Below, in pieces: positions 1-8,759 of a stretch of DNA of 64,000 bases. The stretch is taken from assembly GCF_016718685.1 (NCBI RefSeq), contig NZ_JADKCX010000009.1, positions 61,111 to 125,110 of the forward strand, in the 5' to 3' direction. The position numbers and the translations under genes are program-made. The notes under the pieces were generated by a model. It was not told where the DNA came from. It made no database searches and was given only the letters and a program-made list of their open reading frames with translations. The first letter of the stretch is position 1. Each line of letters begins with the position of its first letter. The stretch comes from Haliscomenobacter sp. Its GTDB lineage: Bacteria > Bacteroidota > Bacteroidia > Chitinophagales > Saprospiraceae.

Positions 1-92
1 TGATGTTTTAACTGCTTTGTTTGTAAAATTAGTATTTTTTGGGGTTTGTTGGTGTGGAAATTTTGGTACAGCTAGTTTAATGAATACCCTTT

Positions 93-139
93 ATAAAACA
101 GCAAGCGCAAGGAAAAGCCTCTACTCTCCTTGCGCTTGC
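93..139 (-). terminator. Rho-independent terminator of the OmpA-like gene
   Basis: A perfect 13-bp inverted repeat (GCAAGCGCAAGGA at 101-113 and its complement at 127-139) encloses a 13-nt loop. On the minus strand it is followed by TGTTTTAT. It lies 22 bases beyond the stop of the OmpA-family gene and so probably ends that transcript. Confidence 0.8.
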
Positions 140-160
140 CAATTCTTTACTTATCTCATT

Positions 161-859
161 TTATTTTTCCCCTTTCTTCGCCGATTCCACCAAAGCTTTG
201 CTCGCCACGATGGCTATTTCAACCCGGCGGTTTTGTTCGCGGCCAGATACAGAGGTATTGGAAGCAACAGGTTTTTGTTCGCCAAAACCTTTGTTGGTCA
301 ATCGACTGGCGGTTACCCCGTTTTGCTGCAAGAACCGTGAAACTGCGGCAGCACGGTTTTCGGAGAGTTTTTGGTTGTACTCATCGCTGCCCGTAGCGTC
401 CGTATGGCCCATGACGATGATTTCCGTTTTGTCGTACTCCTTCATGGTTTCGGCGGCTTTATCGAGGTTGGCACGGGTGGCAGCCTTGAGCGCATAAGAG
501 TCGACATCAAACATGATGCCCGAGTCAAAAGTCACCAGGATGGATTCTCCAACCCGCTCTACATCGGCACTTTTGCCCAAATCCTCTTTCAATTTTTTGG
601 CGTGTTTGTCCATGTAACTGCCGATGATGGCTCCAGCGATTCCCCCTACGGTTGCCCCGATCAGGATACCTTTGGCATTGTCGCTGCCTTTGGCAATGAG
701 TACACCTACCAGCGCTCCAGCAGCAGCACCAATGGCCGTGCCCTGGGCAGTACGGTTACAGGAAAAGGAGTGCAACAAGAGCAAAGAAAGCATAAAGAAT
801 GCCGCTGTTTTGCGTGCATGGTTAGAAAACATGAGCTTGATCTGCATGGTGTTGTTCAT
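161..859 (-). CDS. OmpA-family lipoprotein with glycine-zipper segment
   Basis: Predicted outer-membrane lipoprotein of 232 residues that tethers the membrane to peptidoglycan. The N-terminus has a hydrophobic signal ending in the lipobox SFSC, with the lipidated Cys near residue 34. Residues 40-85 are a glycine-zipper stretch (alternating G/A, as in GAAAGALVGVL), which usually packs in membranes. Residues about 105-220 form an OmpA C-terminal domain, with the peptidoglycan-binding features GHTDATGS and NRRVEI. The length matches other Gly-zipper/OmpA lipoproteins. The start is the ATG giving a standard signal, although a later Met could also serve. It is transcribed alone, with a strong terminator downstream. 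The exact partner is unknown. Confidence 0.9.
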   Translation of the reverse strand: MNNTMQIKLMFSNHARKTAAFFMLSLLLLHSFSCNRTAQGTAIGAAAGALVGVLIAKGSDNAKGILIGATVGGIAGAIIGSYMDKHAKKLKEDLGKSADVERVGESILVTFDSGIMFDVDSYALKAATRANLDKAAETMKEYDKTEIIVMGHTDATGSDEYNQKLSENRAAAVSRFLQQNGVTASRLTNKGFGEQKPVASNTSVSGREQNRRVEIAIVASKALVESAKKGEK

Positions 860-976
860 TTGGTTTATAAAAAAAATACCTTTTAAAGACGAAAAAACAG
901 GTCAAAGGATATTTATTTTCCAGAGGCTTAATAAAACTATAACATTTTATTCATGCAGAAAAAAATCATTACGGGG

Positions 977-2152
977 CTATTGTTGCATAAAGTAAAAAAG
1001 GTATTGCACTCCAAATACCCCGACTGAAGCAACCATTCCAATCAAAAAAATGATGTAACAAATGCGGAGCTGGCGGTATTTTCTACCTAAAGACTTACCC
1101 AAGAAAAACAAATCTCGCATGATGGAATCCTCCAGATTTTCCTCCCTGGAAGTTACTTCCTGGATTCCCAGTTTATAGTCTTCATAGCTCATGCTGTAAA
1201 AGTTGCCAAAAAAGAACAGGTTGGAACGCCCGGATTTGATGCTCTCCATATCGGTTAAGCCTTGCATTTTCACGGGAACTGTAGCCAGAACGGCAAAAAC
1301 CATAGAAGGCAGGCAAGACCCCAGTAGCATGATAAAAGGGATGAAGTATTCCGGGTGTTCCTTGAGCAAACCAGCCAGTAGTGGAGTACCCACACCAATG
1401 ATGCCCGCGTTGATGGTAATCATGAAATTGGCCTTGTTGTCAGCCAAATTACTCAGATCCATGTGGTTCCGCAGAGCCGTTTTGAAGATCATCTGTGCGC
1501 TGCGACTTTCAACGATGGAAACCCGGCTAGCTGCAGAATTACCCGCTGATTTGCGGCCCTCTTTTACCCACTTCTTCAGCTTTTTGCGGTTCAACTCTTT
1601 CATTGCCACAAACATCATTTTTGCGGCAGGGGTATAATAATCGTGTTTTTTGATAAAATCCAGGTTCAATTGATACCACTCCCGGTCTTCTTCCCAACGC
1701 CCGAGTACATCTTTCCACTCCTGGCGCAAATTGTCCAACTGGTCATTGTAGTCTGCACTGCCCAAATGGCCGTAATCGGCATCACGAACTATTTCTTGCA
1801 ACAAACCCGTAGGCAGCGCTGCTGGATTGGTCACGGCAATACAAGCCTCCACGATCTTGATTTTGTCTTCGGGATAGCTCTGCTCACTCAAAAATCGAGC
1901 GCCAATGCGCGCACTGGCTGGCTCATGGTTCTGGTACACTTCTGTAATGCCGACATCGTGAAGCAGGCAAGCCAACTCTATAAGTTCCTGTTCTTCAGCA
2001 TTCACACCACTTAAGGATGCGATCTGCACCGCTGAATTGCGCACCGAAAGGGTATGCTGTAAATTGTGGTAACAGATCTTACTGTCCAATTTGGTGGTCA
2101 ACAAGTCGGTGACAAACTGTTCTGTAGCTATAATGATTGCACTTTTGGCCAT
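977..2152 (-). CDS. HD-domain phosphohydrolase fused to a Pycsar-effector-like (DUF5706) membrane domain
   Basis: A 391-residue two-domain protein. Residues about 10-180 are an HD-type metal-dependent phosphohydrolase: YHNLQHT supplies the first His, LLHDVGI the HD pair, and DADYGH a later Asp. Residues about 225-390 resemble DUF5706, the domain of Pycsar transmembrane effectors: a helical segment (RNHMDLSNLADNKANFMI), two adjacent membrane helices near 240-290 and a last one near 362-388. Known family: PycTM effectors respond to cCMP or cUMP made by a phage-sensing cyclase. HD-DUF5706 fusions occur in Bacteroidota, and their role is not settled. No nucleotide cyclase is visible nearby, so the gene stands alone here. 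Inference: the HD domain could degrade a signal that the membrane domain senses. The domain assignment is from pattern recognition. Confidence 0.75.
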   Translation of the reverse strand: MAKSAIIIATEQFVTDLLTTKLDSKICYHNLQHTLSVRNSAVQIASLSGVNAEEQELIELACLLHDVGITEVYQNHEPASARIGARFLSEQSYPEDKIKIVEACIAVTNPAALPTGLLQEIVRDADYGHLGSADYNDQLDNLRQEWKDVLGRWEEDREWYQLNLDFIKKHDYYTPAAKMMFVAMKELNRKKLKKWVKEGRKSAGNSAASRVSIVESRSAQMIFKTALRNHMDLSNLADNKANFMITINAGIIGVGTPLLAGLLKEHPEYFIPFIMLLGSCLPSMVFAVLATVPVKMQGLTDMESIKSGRSNLFFFGNFYSMSYEDYKLGIQEVTSREENLEDSIMRDLFFLGKSLGRKYRQLRICYIIFLIGMVASVGVFGVQYLFYFMQQ

Positions 2153-2224
2153 GGGCTATTTAGGCTTTTCCCGGCAAGATAAATATTAATGATGAGTTAT
2201 GAATGAACAAAGTACGGGTAAAAC

Positions 2225-3811
2225 TTATTCGCCCAAAACCACTCCTTTATCCACATCAATCCGAATGACCCGCACCGCTTCAGCCCGCGTATGTACATCC
2301 AAAGCACTGTTCTCCAACCGCAGCACCCCTCTTGGGCACACCGCGGCACAAATGCCACAGCCTACACAAGAAGCCCGCACAATATCCTGCCCACGCTGGG
2401 CGTAAGCCCGCACGTCGATGCCCATTTCACAATACGTAGAACAGTTGCCACAAGAAATACATTGGCCTCCGTTGGTGGTGATGCGAAAGCGGCTAAAAAA
2501 TTTTTGCTGTAAACCCAAAATGGCCGCCATCGGGCAGCCAAAACGGCACCATACCCTACTGCCCATCAGCGGATAAAATCCGACCCCAATCACCCCCGAA
2601 AAAATAGCCCCGATAAAAAAGCCATACCAGGCCTTCAGCCAATCGGCGGGAATGAAAAATACATTGGGGCTTTTAAAAAAATAGGCCAAGCTGGTCAATC
2701 CAATGATGAGGACAAAAATAACCGTTGCTGCGATTTTCACTTGCCTTGAAACCTTATTCAGGTACTGTGGCCGCAACCAAAGCAACAAACCCAATCCAAT
2801 AAAAATACACAGCACCAGACCCAGGAACAAGTCTCTCGTCACGTAATAACCTGCTGGATTTTCGTGAAAAATGGCAAAAAGCACGGCCACCGTCATCACC
2901 ACCACAAAGACCAAAACACTATGGATCAGCCAACGTTCAATTTTCCAGGCGCGTAATGATTTGTCGCTCAATTGCCGGAAAGGGTCGCCCACAGTTTCGG
3001 CCAAACCACCACACCCACAAACCCAGGAACAGTACCAACGTTTGCCATAAAAATAAGTCAAGGCTGGTGAAATGATGAAGATCATGGCTACGCCAAATAC
3101 AATCATAAACAAGCCCACTCCGCCAGAATTCAGCAAATAATCCATTTGTCCTTTTTCAAAAAAATCGTAGTCCAATGGCCACATGTTTTTGAAATCGTAG
3201 TAAGGCTGGTTGAGGCGTTGCATGAATTCAGGGAGCAAAAAAGCAATGCCCGTTTGGAAAAACATCACGGAACAAGTGCGGATGACTTGGTAGCGGTTGT
3301 GCCGATATTTCCAGATGAACTTGATGCCCATCGCCAGAATTCCCAGGGTATACAGCACGCCATAGACAAACCACTGGCTGGCAGGTTGTTTTTTCAAGGC
3401 TTGGCTCAGGGGGTCAAAAAAGGCAATCAACCCCGTATTTGCTGCGCCAGCGGCACCTTGGCCCAGGTAATGGGGCATAAAATAGAGCACCACATAAAAG
3501 CCCGTAATCAGCACTGCGCTGATCATACCCCACAACCCGCGATTGGAAATGGATTGGAACCAAAGCTGGTTGTTTTTGATGCCTGCGGGCAGGCCCGTAT
3601 AAGTATACCAGGCATAGAGCAAAACGCCGCCTACAGTGGCCGCCAGGGCCAGAATAAGCATGCCAAATGAAGCAGGGAACTGCATCCCAAAAGCACTCAA
3701 CAAGAGTAACAGTAGCCCGGTACTGCCCAGCAAGACACCCGCTTTTTGTCCTCCGTTGAGCCCATTGTGGGCACTATTGCTGATGATCGACATATTGGGT
3801 TCCATAATCAT
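2225..3811 (-). CDS. NapH/NosR-like membrane polyferredoxin
   Basis: A 528-residue integral membrane iron-sulfur protein. Multiple hydrophobic helices are interspersed with cysteine clusters: YCSWVCGCGG (about residue 260), WCRFGCPMA (about 425) and two bacterial ferredoxin [4Fe-4S] motifs, CISCGNCSTYCEMGI and CVGCGICAAVCPRGV (about 450-500). This architecture is that of NapH, NosR and CcoG-like proteins, which pass electrons across or along the membrane. The start codon ATGA overlaps the stop of the upstream FAD oxidoreductase, so the two are translationally coupled and probably form one redox unit. No nitrate, nitrous oxide or cytochrome oxidase genes are adjacent, so the final acceptor cannot be read from context. 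Confidence 0.85.
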   Translation of the reverse strand: MIMEPNMSIISNSAHNGLNGGQKAGVLLGSTGLLLLLLSAFGMQFPASFGMLILALAATVGGVLLYAWYTYTGLPAGIKNNQLWFQSISNRGLWGMISAVLITGFYVVLYFMPHYLGQGAAGAANTGLIAFFDPLSQALKKQPASQWFVYGVLYTLGILAMGIKFIWKYRHNRYQVIRTCSVMFFQTGIAFLLPEFMQRLNQPYYDFKNMWPLDYDFFEKGQMDYLLNSGGVGLFMIVFGVAMIFIISPALTYFYGKRWYCSWVCGCGGLAETVGDPFRQLSDKSLRAWKIERWLIHSVLVFVVVMTVAVLFAIFHENPAGYYVTRDLFLGLVLCIFIGLGLLLWLRPQYLNKVSRQVKIAATVIFVLIIGLTSLAYFFKSPNVFFIPADWLKAWYGFFIGAIFSGVIGVGFYPLMGSRVWCRFGCPMAAILGLQQKFFSRFRITTNGGQCISCGNCSTYCEMGIDVRAYAQRGQDIVRASCVGCGICAAVCPRGVLRLENSALDVHTRAEAVRVIRIDVDKGVVLGE

Positions 3812-5160
3812 TGCCGTTTTGAAATCGTTAAAAATTGAATCACGCCTGAAAGGCCGCGTTTTTTGCGCAAAGTCAGATTTTTGCCCGTTTGCTGGGCGTA
3901 TTGTTCCAGCAGGGCTGGCTCATACTGGTCATAAAACTCGGGGTCAAAGTTGGCCAGGCTCAGGTTTTGCATTACCGTTTCGAGCGGGGTATGTTCACTG
4001 ATCCAGCGCTCGCATACCTCTTGACGGTAGCGGATGCCCATCAGGTTAAACCCGAGCACGACGCTTGTAGCGTTAGCGTACACGATGCGGATACTCTTTT
4101 TTCCGTCGGGGTGTTCCCAATACATGCTGGATTGGTCGCCGGGTATTTGGGGCGGCACCATGCCGTACACCTGGTACTCGATGTCAAAAAATTTGGCGGA
4201 GTTGAACCAGATGCCGGGCTGATAGGCAATGGTTTTTCCACTGATGTTGTGGGCAACCGTTTCCCCCATCATGCGCCCGGTATACCACACAGGTTCAATG
4301 GCACGACGGCCGGGGGCAGGGTTTTGCAGTTCGGCACAATCGCCGATGGCATATACATCGGGTAGGTTGGTTTGCAAAAAATCGTTGACCAGCACCCCTC
4401 GTTTGGTGGCAATGCCACTGCCTTGTAAAAAATCGATGTTGGGACTTACGCCCACGGTAAGCCCAACGTAGCCACAATCGATACGCTCGCCCGTGTTGGT
4501 GAGCACGGCCGCAACTTTACCGGTTCCGTCGTCTACGATCTCTTGCAACTCCGTATTCAAGCGCAAGTCAATGCCATACTCCCGAATGTGGCGGTTGATC
4601 ATGGCGGATTCTTCGGCGGGCAAGGTGCCGTTCCAAAAACTGGACTCGCGCACCAAAAGGGTCACCGGAATGTGTCGAGAATGAAACATTTCGGCCATTT
4701 CAATCCCAATCAATCCACCACCCACAATTACGGCGCGTTGCAATCCTGCACTGCCGCGCTCCATGGCCTCCAGGTCTTGCAGGCTGTATAGGCCATGTAC
4801 GTTTTGCAGGTTTTGCCCAGGCCAATCAAACTTATTCGGTTTGGAGCCTGTGGCAATGATGAGTTTGTCGTAGGGAATGCGTTCTCCAGTGGTACACAAC
4901 AGGCTTTTAGCCGCCGTATCGATGGACTGAATCTGCGCTTTTTTTAAAGTAATGCGGGTTTTTTTCCAAAACCAGGTTTCAAAAGGTTGGGGATCCTGAA
5001 ACCGCAAATGCCCCATGTAAACGTACATCAGTGCTGTGCGTGAAAAGAAATAATCCGACTCAGCGGAGATGACGGTGATTTGGCAGCTATCACTCAACTG
5101 TCGCAAAACCCGTGCTGCCGTAATGCCACTGATGCCGTTGCCGATGATGGCTATATGCAT
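3808..5160 (-). CDS. NAD(P)/FAD-dependent oxidoreductase, nitrite/rubredoxin-reductase type
   Basis: A 450-residue pyridine-nucleotide disulfide-oxidoreductase-fold flavoprotein. The N-terminal FAD motif is IGNGISGITAARVL. An NAD(P)-binding glycine motif VGGGLIGIEMAEMF lies near residue 150, and the second FAD motif is YAIGDCAEL near 275. A C-terminal extension of about 100 residues is longer than in simple rubredoxin reductases. It is the first gene of a two-gene operon whose second gene is a membrane polyferredoxin (ATGA overlap). Inference: it feeds NAD(P)H electrons to the polyferredoxin, or takes them from it. The start ATG follows a 268-bp divergent intergenic region containing inverted repeats. 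The substrate is unknown. Confidence 0.85.
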   Translation of the reverse strand: MHIAIIGNGISGITAARVLRQLSDSCQITVISAESDYFFSRTALMYVYMGHLRFQDPQPFETWFWKKTRITLKKAQIQSIDTAAKSLLCTTGERIPYDKLIIATGSKPNKFDWPGQNLQNVHGLYSLQDLEAMERGSAGLQRAVIVGGGLIGIEMAEMFHSRHIPVTLLVRESSFWNGTLPAEESAMINRHIREYGIDLRLNTELQEIVDDGTGKVAAVLTNTGERIDCGYVGLTVGVSPNIDFLQGSGIATKRGVLVNDFLQTNLPDVYAIGDCAELQNPAPGRRAIEPVWYTGRMMGETVAHNISGKTIAYQPGIWFNSAKFFDIEYQVYGMVPPQIPGDQSSMYWEHPDGKKSIRIVYANATSVVLGFNLMGIRYRQEVCERWISEHTPLETVMQNLSLANFDPEFYDQYEPALLEQYAQQTGKNLTLRKKRGLSGVIQFLTISKRQ

Positions 5161-5223
5161 AGGAATTAGGTTAATTTTTCTCTTTTTGGAAAAAATACGT
5201 GCTCAAGATCGTTAATGTCACAT

Positions 5224-5266
5224 TAGTGTGGACTAAACACACTACAAGATACGAAGTAATTGTCCT
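5224..5266. promoter_or_regulatory. Paired inverted repeats in the divergent promoter region
   Basis: TAGTGTG and CACACTA (5224-5244, 7-nt gap) form a perfect inverted repeat. A second, TGTCC/GGACA, lies at 5251-5266. They sit 64-106 bp upstream of the FAD-oxidoreductase start and between divergent genes, as operators would. No regulator gene is adjacent, so assignment to a regulator is not possible. Confidence 0.4.
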
Positions 5267-5429
5267 CTTGGGGACAAGTCATATGTTAAGTTCGTCCTAA
5301 ACCCCAGTCTAAACCTTGACCTTTGCAGGCTTTACCCGTACTTTTGTTTCAGGATGTATTTGGATTTCGGATGAGAACCAAATACGCGTTAATGTAAATA
5401 AACTTTGTATTGTAGACAAACCATAACCC

Positions 5430-6164
5430 ATGAAACACAACTTACTTTTTGCTTTTTTCCTCGTTTTTTCCCTGGCCTGTGTGGCCCAAACCGGGGGCTT
5501 GACTTTTTCAAGCACCAATGCAAAAAAAGACGCATCGGTTGACCTCACTGATCCATTTTTGGACGTTCAGGTTCCCATTACCATTACCAATACCGGTAAG
5601 GATACCGCTAAAATCATCTGGCGGCGTTTGTCGCTCAACGGGCCTTCCAAATGGGGTACGCGGGTATGCGACAACAACAATTGCTATGACGAGATCGTCT
5701 CTTCCAACCTTGACCCTAAGCTAAGGCTAAACGAACCATTTGTTATTGCCCCTGGCAAAAAAGCAGATTTAATCATGTACTTTTTGCCTTACGGTACGGC
5801 GGGTACCGGAAAAATTGGTCTACACCTGGCTTTTGCCGCCAAACCTGATACCGTCATTGCTAGCCTCAACTACGAAGCCAATATCCGCAGTATTGCCACC
5901 AGTACCCGTGATATTCAAGTGGTAAACGTGCAATTGTTTCCCAACCCTAGCACCGATTATTTTCAAATCAACCGTATAGACAATATCGACCACTTGATTT
6001 TGTACAATGTTCTGGGGCGCAAAATGCGGGAGTATCCAGCCCAAGAAGGTGCACGTTACCGCATGGCAGGTTTGCCGGATGGGATTTATCTGGTAGCCCT
6101 GGTCAACGACCAAAAGGGCGTTCTGCGCACTTTACGGGTTCAGAAAAAAGGCTTGCGCCCATAA
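5430..6164 (+). CDS. Secreted protein with T9SS type A sorting domain
   Basis: A 244-residue exported protein. An N-terminal signal peptide (MKHNLLFAFFLVFSLACVAQ) is followed by an immunoglobulin-like region, residues about 25-150, that resembles an Ig/abnormal-spindle-like fold (PITITNTGKDTAKI, then FVIAPGKKADLIM). The last 80 residues are a type IX secretion sorting domain with the usual markers LFPNPSTDYFQI, LYNVLGRKM and LPDGIYLVAL. T9SS cargo carrying this domain is moved across the outer membrane and often attached to the cell surface. The function of the mature part is unknown. It is a monocistronic plus-strand gene ending only 4 bp from the convergent methyltransferase stop. Confidence 0.85.
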   Translation: MKHNLLFAFFLVFSLACVAQTGGLTFSSTNAKKDASVDLTDPFLDVQVPITITNTGKDTAKIIWRRLSLNGPSKWGTRVCDNNNCYDEIVSSNLDPKLRLNEPFVIAPGKKADLIMYFLPYGTAGTGKIGLHLAFAAKPDTVIASLNYEANIRSIATSTRDIQVVNVQLFPNPSTDYFQINRIDNIDHLILYNVLGRKMREYPAQEGARYRMAGLPDGIYLVALVNDQKGVLRTLRVQKKGLRP

Positions 6165-6168
6165 ACTT

Positions 6169-6978
6169 TTATGCTTTTTTTTGCAAGACCCAATAATCCT
6201 GCTCAATGCCCCAGTGCACAAGCTGTCCTTCCCGATGCTCCAGAATGCTGAAGTAAGGTTCGAACAGCTGTCTGACCAATGCTGGTGGATGGAATGCCGA
6301 AAAAACCCGATGCCCTTCTTTGGCCTTGGTTCGCACCACCAGCATTCCACAGTCAAATACCTTTTTTTCCTGCTCCATGAGTTTTTCGCGGTAAGCTATC
6401 CCCTGGGTAGTCAAAAGTAAAACCCCTCCCGGTTTAACTACGCGATGCAATTCTTCCACCCAAGCATGGTGTCTATTTTCAGAAAGATGGGTAAAAATGG
6501 AAATACCCAGAATGGCATCGAATTTAGCGGATGGATAGTTCAATGGCGGTTTGATTCCGTTGAGCGAAAAGCTTACGTTCTGAATGTTTTTTGTACACCA
6601 ATCAATCGTGGTTGGATTGTAATCGGTGCCAAAAACCTCCGCGTTTGGCCCCAACAATGGGGGCAAATGTCTACTCACCCTTGCTGGCCCGCAACCCCAA
6701 TCCAAAAAAGTGATGTTTTCCAGCTTTTTGTGCTTTTGCAGAATGCCGACCACCCAATTTGCCGTGGTTTTGCCTCCTTCGAAATAGTTTTTATAGTTGA
6801 GTTTAAATGCTTCAAATAGCATGTAATCTGGTGGCAAAGCGACATCTGGATTTTCGCGTTTAAACGCATGATTTTGTTTCCGGTTGGCAAACAATTGGTA
6901 GCGATAGTTCAGGCTATCAACAAGATGGATTAACCCAAGATTTCGCAAAAGTGAGATGACTTGGCGGAGTGTAGACAT
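6169..6978 (-). CDS. Class I SAM-dependent methyltransferase
   Basis: A 269-residue methyltransferase. Motif I is FLDWGCGPARVSRHL, followed by an acidic residue at the end of strand 2 (EVFGTDYNP), then FDAILGISIFTHL and VKPGGVLLLT. These are the standard SAM-binding landmarks of Rossmann-fold methyltransferases. I start at the ATG giving MSTLRQVISLL, because the longer frame would run back into the lycopene cyclase gene. It lies 58 bp downstream of the carotenoid operon on the same strand and may be co-transcribed. A role in modifying carotenoid-linked sugars or lipids is possible but unsupported. The substrate is not recognisable. Confidence 0.8.
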   Translation of the reverse strand: MSTLRQVISLLRNLGLIHLVDSLNYRYQLFANRKQNHAFKRENPDVALPPDYMLFEAFKLNYKNYFEGGKTTANWVVGILQKHKKLENITFLDWGCGPARVSRHLPPLLGPNAEVFGTDYNPTTIDWCTKNIQNVSFSLNGIKPPLNYPSAKFDAILGISIFTHLSENRHHAWVEELHRVVKPGGVLLLTTQGIAYREKLMEQEKKVFDCGMLVVRTKAKEGHRVFSAFHPPALVRQLFEPYFSILEHREGQLVHWGIEQDYWVLQKKA

Positions 6979-7036
6979 GCTGGTGCGGTATAATGGTCTG
7001 AGCGCAGGTTTAAATAAACAGAGAATCTTCGACTTG

Positions 7037-7895
7037 TCAAAGAACCTTGTCACCTTTACGCAACCATTCCATCCAATAACACACCCCAAAAAGATGCAAA
7101 AAACCGTACACTGCATCTTCTACTGGCACGGAAACGATCCGAATACCCATAAACTCCGCGGGATTGTACACTACAACGGGTTGCTGGGTGAAGCCCCCGG
7201 TCAGAACACCATCTACAAGTAAAAAAGGAATAAGTATGACCAAAAAAGCCAGGTAAAACCGCGTACGGTAGGTATTGGGTACATACAGCCAATGATACAG
7301 CATAAAACCACCGGTAAGGATAAAAGTAGTACTCGAATAAGCTTTATCTATGGTCAGTAAAGCCAAGAGAGAACACAATATGATGATACCCAAAGTGAGT
7401 GGTTTGTCCCATTTCTGTAACGGATCGCCAGGAAAATAAGCATTGAGACATGCATAAATAAAGATACTGGCAAAAGGAACTGTCAAAAAAAACATCCATT
7501 CCTCCCAGGGTAAATACCATAAACTACCCGAAGTAATGTAATTGGCGTTGAATCCCCAAACGCCGCTGAGGGTCTTGTAAGCATCCCAAACAATAAAAAA
7601 AATACCCATGATGAAAATGGCGGGGAACAAAAACTTCCACTCCGTATAATAGTGTACTTTGCGATCGAAGCTCAGCAAAGACGGGGATAAAGGCAAACGC
7701 ATGTAAATATGCGTATGTCCATTGGGTTTCCAAAAAAGAAAGCTTAATGACGGTGGGAACATCGTACACCAAAGGCTCTGGGTTGATTTCACCAAACAGC
7801 AATAATGCCCCTACTGCCAAATAAGGCCATAAGAGTAAGGGCCATTTCCAGCGCAGGGCTATTTTGGGGATGGAGACCATCATATCAGCTTTCAT
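7037..7895 (-). CDS. crtYcd: Fused heterodimer-type lycopene cyclase (CrtYcd), frameshifted
   Basis: A membrane lycopene beta-cyclase of the CrtYc/CrtYd type with both halves fused, as in many Bacteroidota. The downstream half reads intact: YYTEWKFLFPAI, SGSLWYLPWEEWMFFLTVP and a C-terminal VPVEDAVYGFLHLFG. PWEEW and PVEDAVYGF are the paired acidic motifs of the family. The N-terminal ~70 residues (from an ATG 4 nt after the crtB stop) are in another frame. Removing one G from the GGGG run at 7683-7686 joins them as FIPSLLSFDRKV, matching the family. I therefore treat this as a one-base sequence error. Last carotenoid gene of the operon crtI-crtB-crtYcd; it makes beta- or gamma-carotene ends from lycopene. 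Confidence 0.85.
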
Positions 7896-7899
7896 CACC

Positions 7900-8736
7900 T
7901 CAGAGTAAATTTAAACTATTGCGCACCGCCGAACTCAGTAACAGAGCCACCTTGCGCCCGTCGTGTACCCGAATGCGTTGTTTTTGTACCTCATGAGCAG
8001 GAGAATTCCTGATCTTTTGGAACAATTTGGTGTAGTACACATAGGCCAAATATACCCCAAACCTTACCCCTTTGGGCAATTGTACGATACCCGTATAAGC
8101 GTGATCAAAGTCGGCTTTAATGTCGGATTCAATTTTTAATTTATCCTCTTCACTGAAATTTCGGAAATCAACACCGGGGAAATAAACGCGGCCCCGCTCG
8201 TCGAAATCACTTTTCATATCGCGCAAAAAGTTGATTTTTTGGAAAGCTGCCCCCAAGCTGCGCGCGGGTGCTTTGAGGCTTTGGTACTGCTGTTCATCAC
8301 CGTTGGTCCATACCCGCAGGCACATCAGCCCTACTACTTCCGCAGAGCCGTAGATGTACTCTTGATACAAATGGTCTTCATATTGGTGGTGGTGCAGGTC
8401 CATTTCCATGCTATACAAAAATGCATCAATCAGTTCGCGTTCGATCATGTATTGGTTGACGACCAATTGAAAAGAATGGAGCACTGGATTGAGACTGATG
8501 CCTTCTTCAATGGCGCGGTAGGTATCTGCTTTAAAACGTTGTAACAATTCAGCTTTGTCATGCCCGTGGAAGGTATCCACAATTTCATCAGCAAAACGTA
8601 CAAATCCATAAATGGCATAAATTGATGCCCGATAAGCTTTGTCAAAGACCTTGATTCCCATGGAGAATGAGGTACTGTAACGTTGGGTAATCAGCTGGCT
8701 GCACTCCATACAAGTGCTATTGAATAAACTCATCAT
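7900..8736 (-). CDS. crtB: Phytoene synthase
   Basis: A 278-residue squalene/phytoene synthase that condenses two geranylgeranyl diphosphates to phytoene. The first Asp-rich motif reads FADEIVDTF (residues about 48-56). The second region, QKINFLRDMKSDFDERGRVYFP, carries the DxxxD-type Mg2+-diphosphate ligands. The length is normal. The ATG-ATG start lies 23 bp after the crtI stop, and the crtYcd start follows 4 bp after the stop, so the three genes form an operon. The enzyme is cytosolic or membrane-associated. No anomaly in the sequence. Confidence 0.93.
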   Translation of the reverse strand: MMSLFNSTCMECSQLITQRYSTSFSMGIKVFDKAYRASIYAIYGFVRFADEIVDTFHGHDKAELLQRFKADTYRAIEEGISLNPVLHSFQLVVNQYMIERELIDAFLYSMEMDLHHHQYEDHLYQEYIYGSAEVVGLMCLRVWTNGDEQQYQSLKAPARSLGAAFQKINFLRDMKSDFDERGRVYFPGVDFRNFSEEDKLKIESDIKADFDHAYTGIVQLPKGVRFGVYLAYVYYTKLFQKIRNSPAHEVQKQRIRVHDGRKVALLLSSAVRNSLNLL

Positions 8737-8759
8737 AGGTTAGATGTTTTAAGGAATGC

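Noticed and set aside
977..2152. Complete Pycsar defence operon
   Set aside because: No uridylate or cytidylate cyclase lies within the visible neighbours; only the effector-like domain is present.
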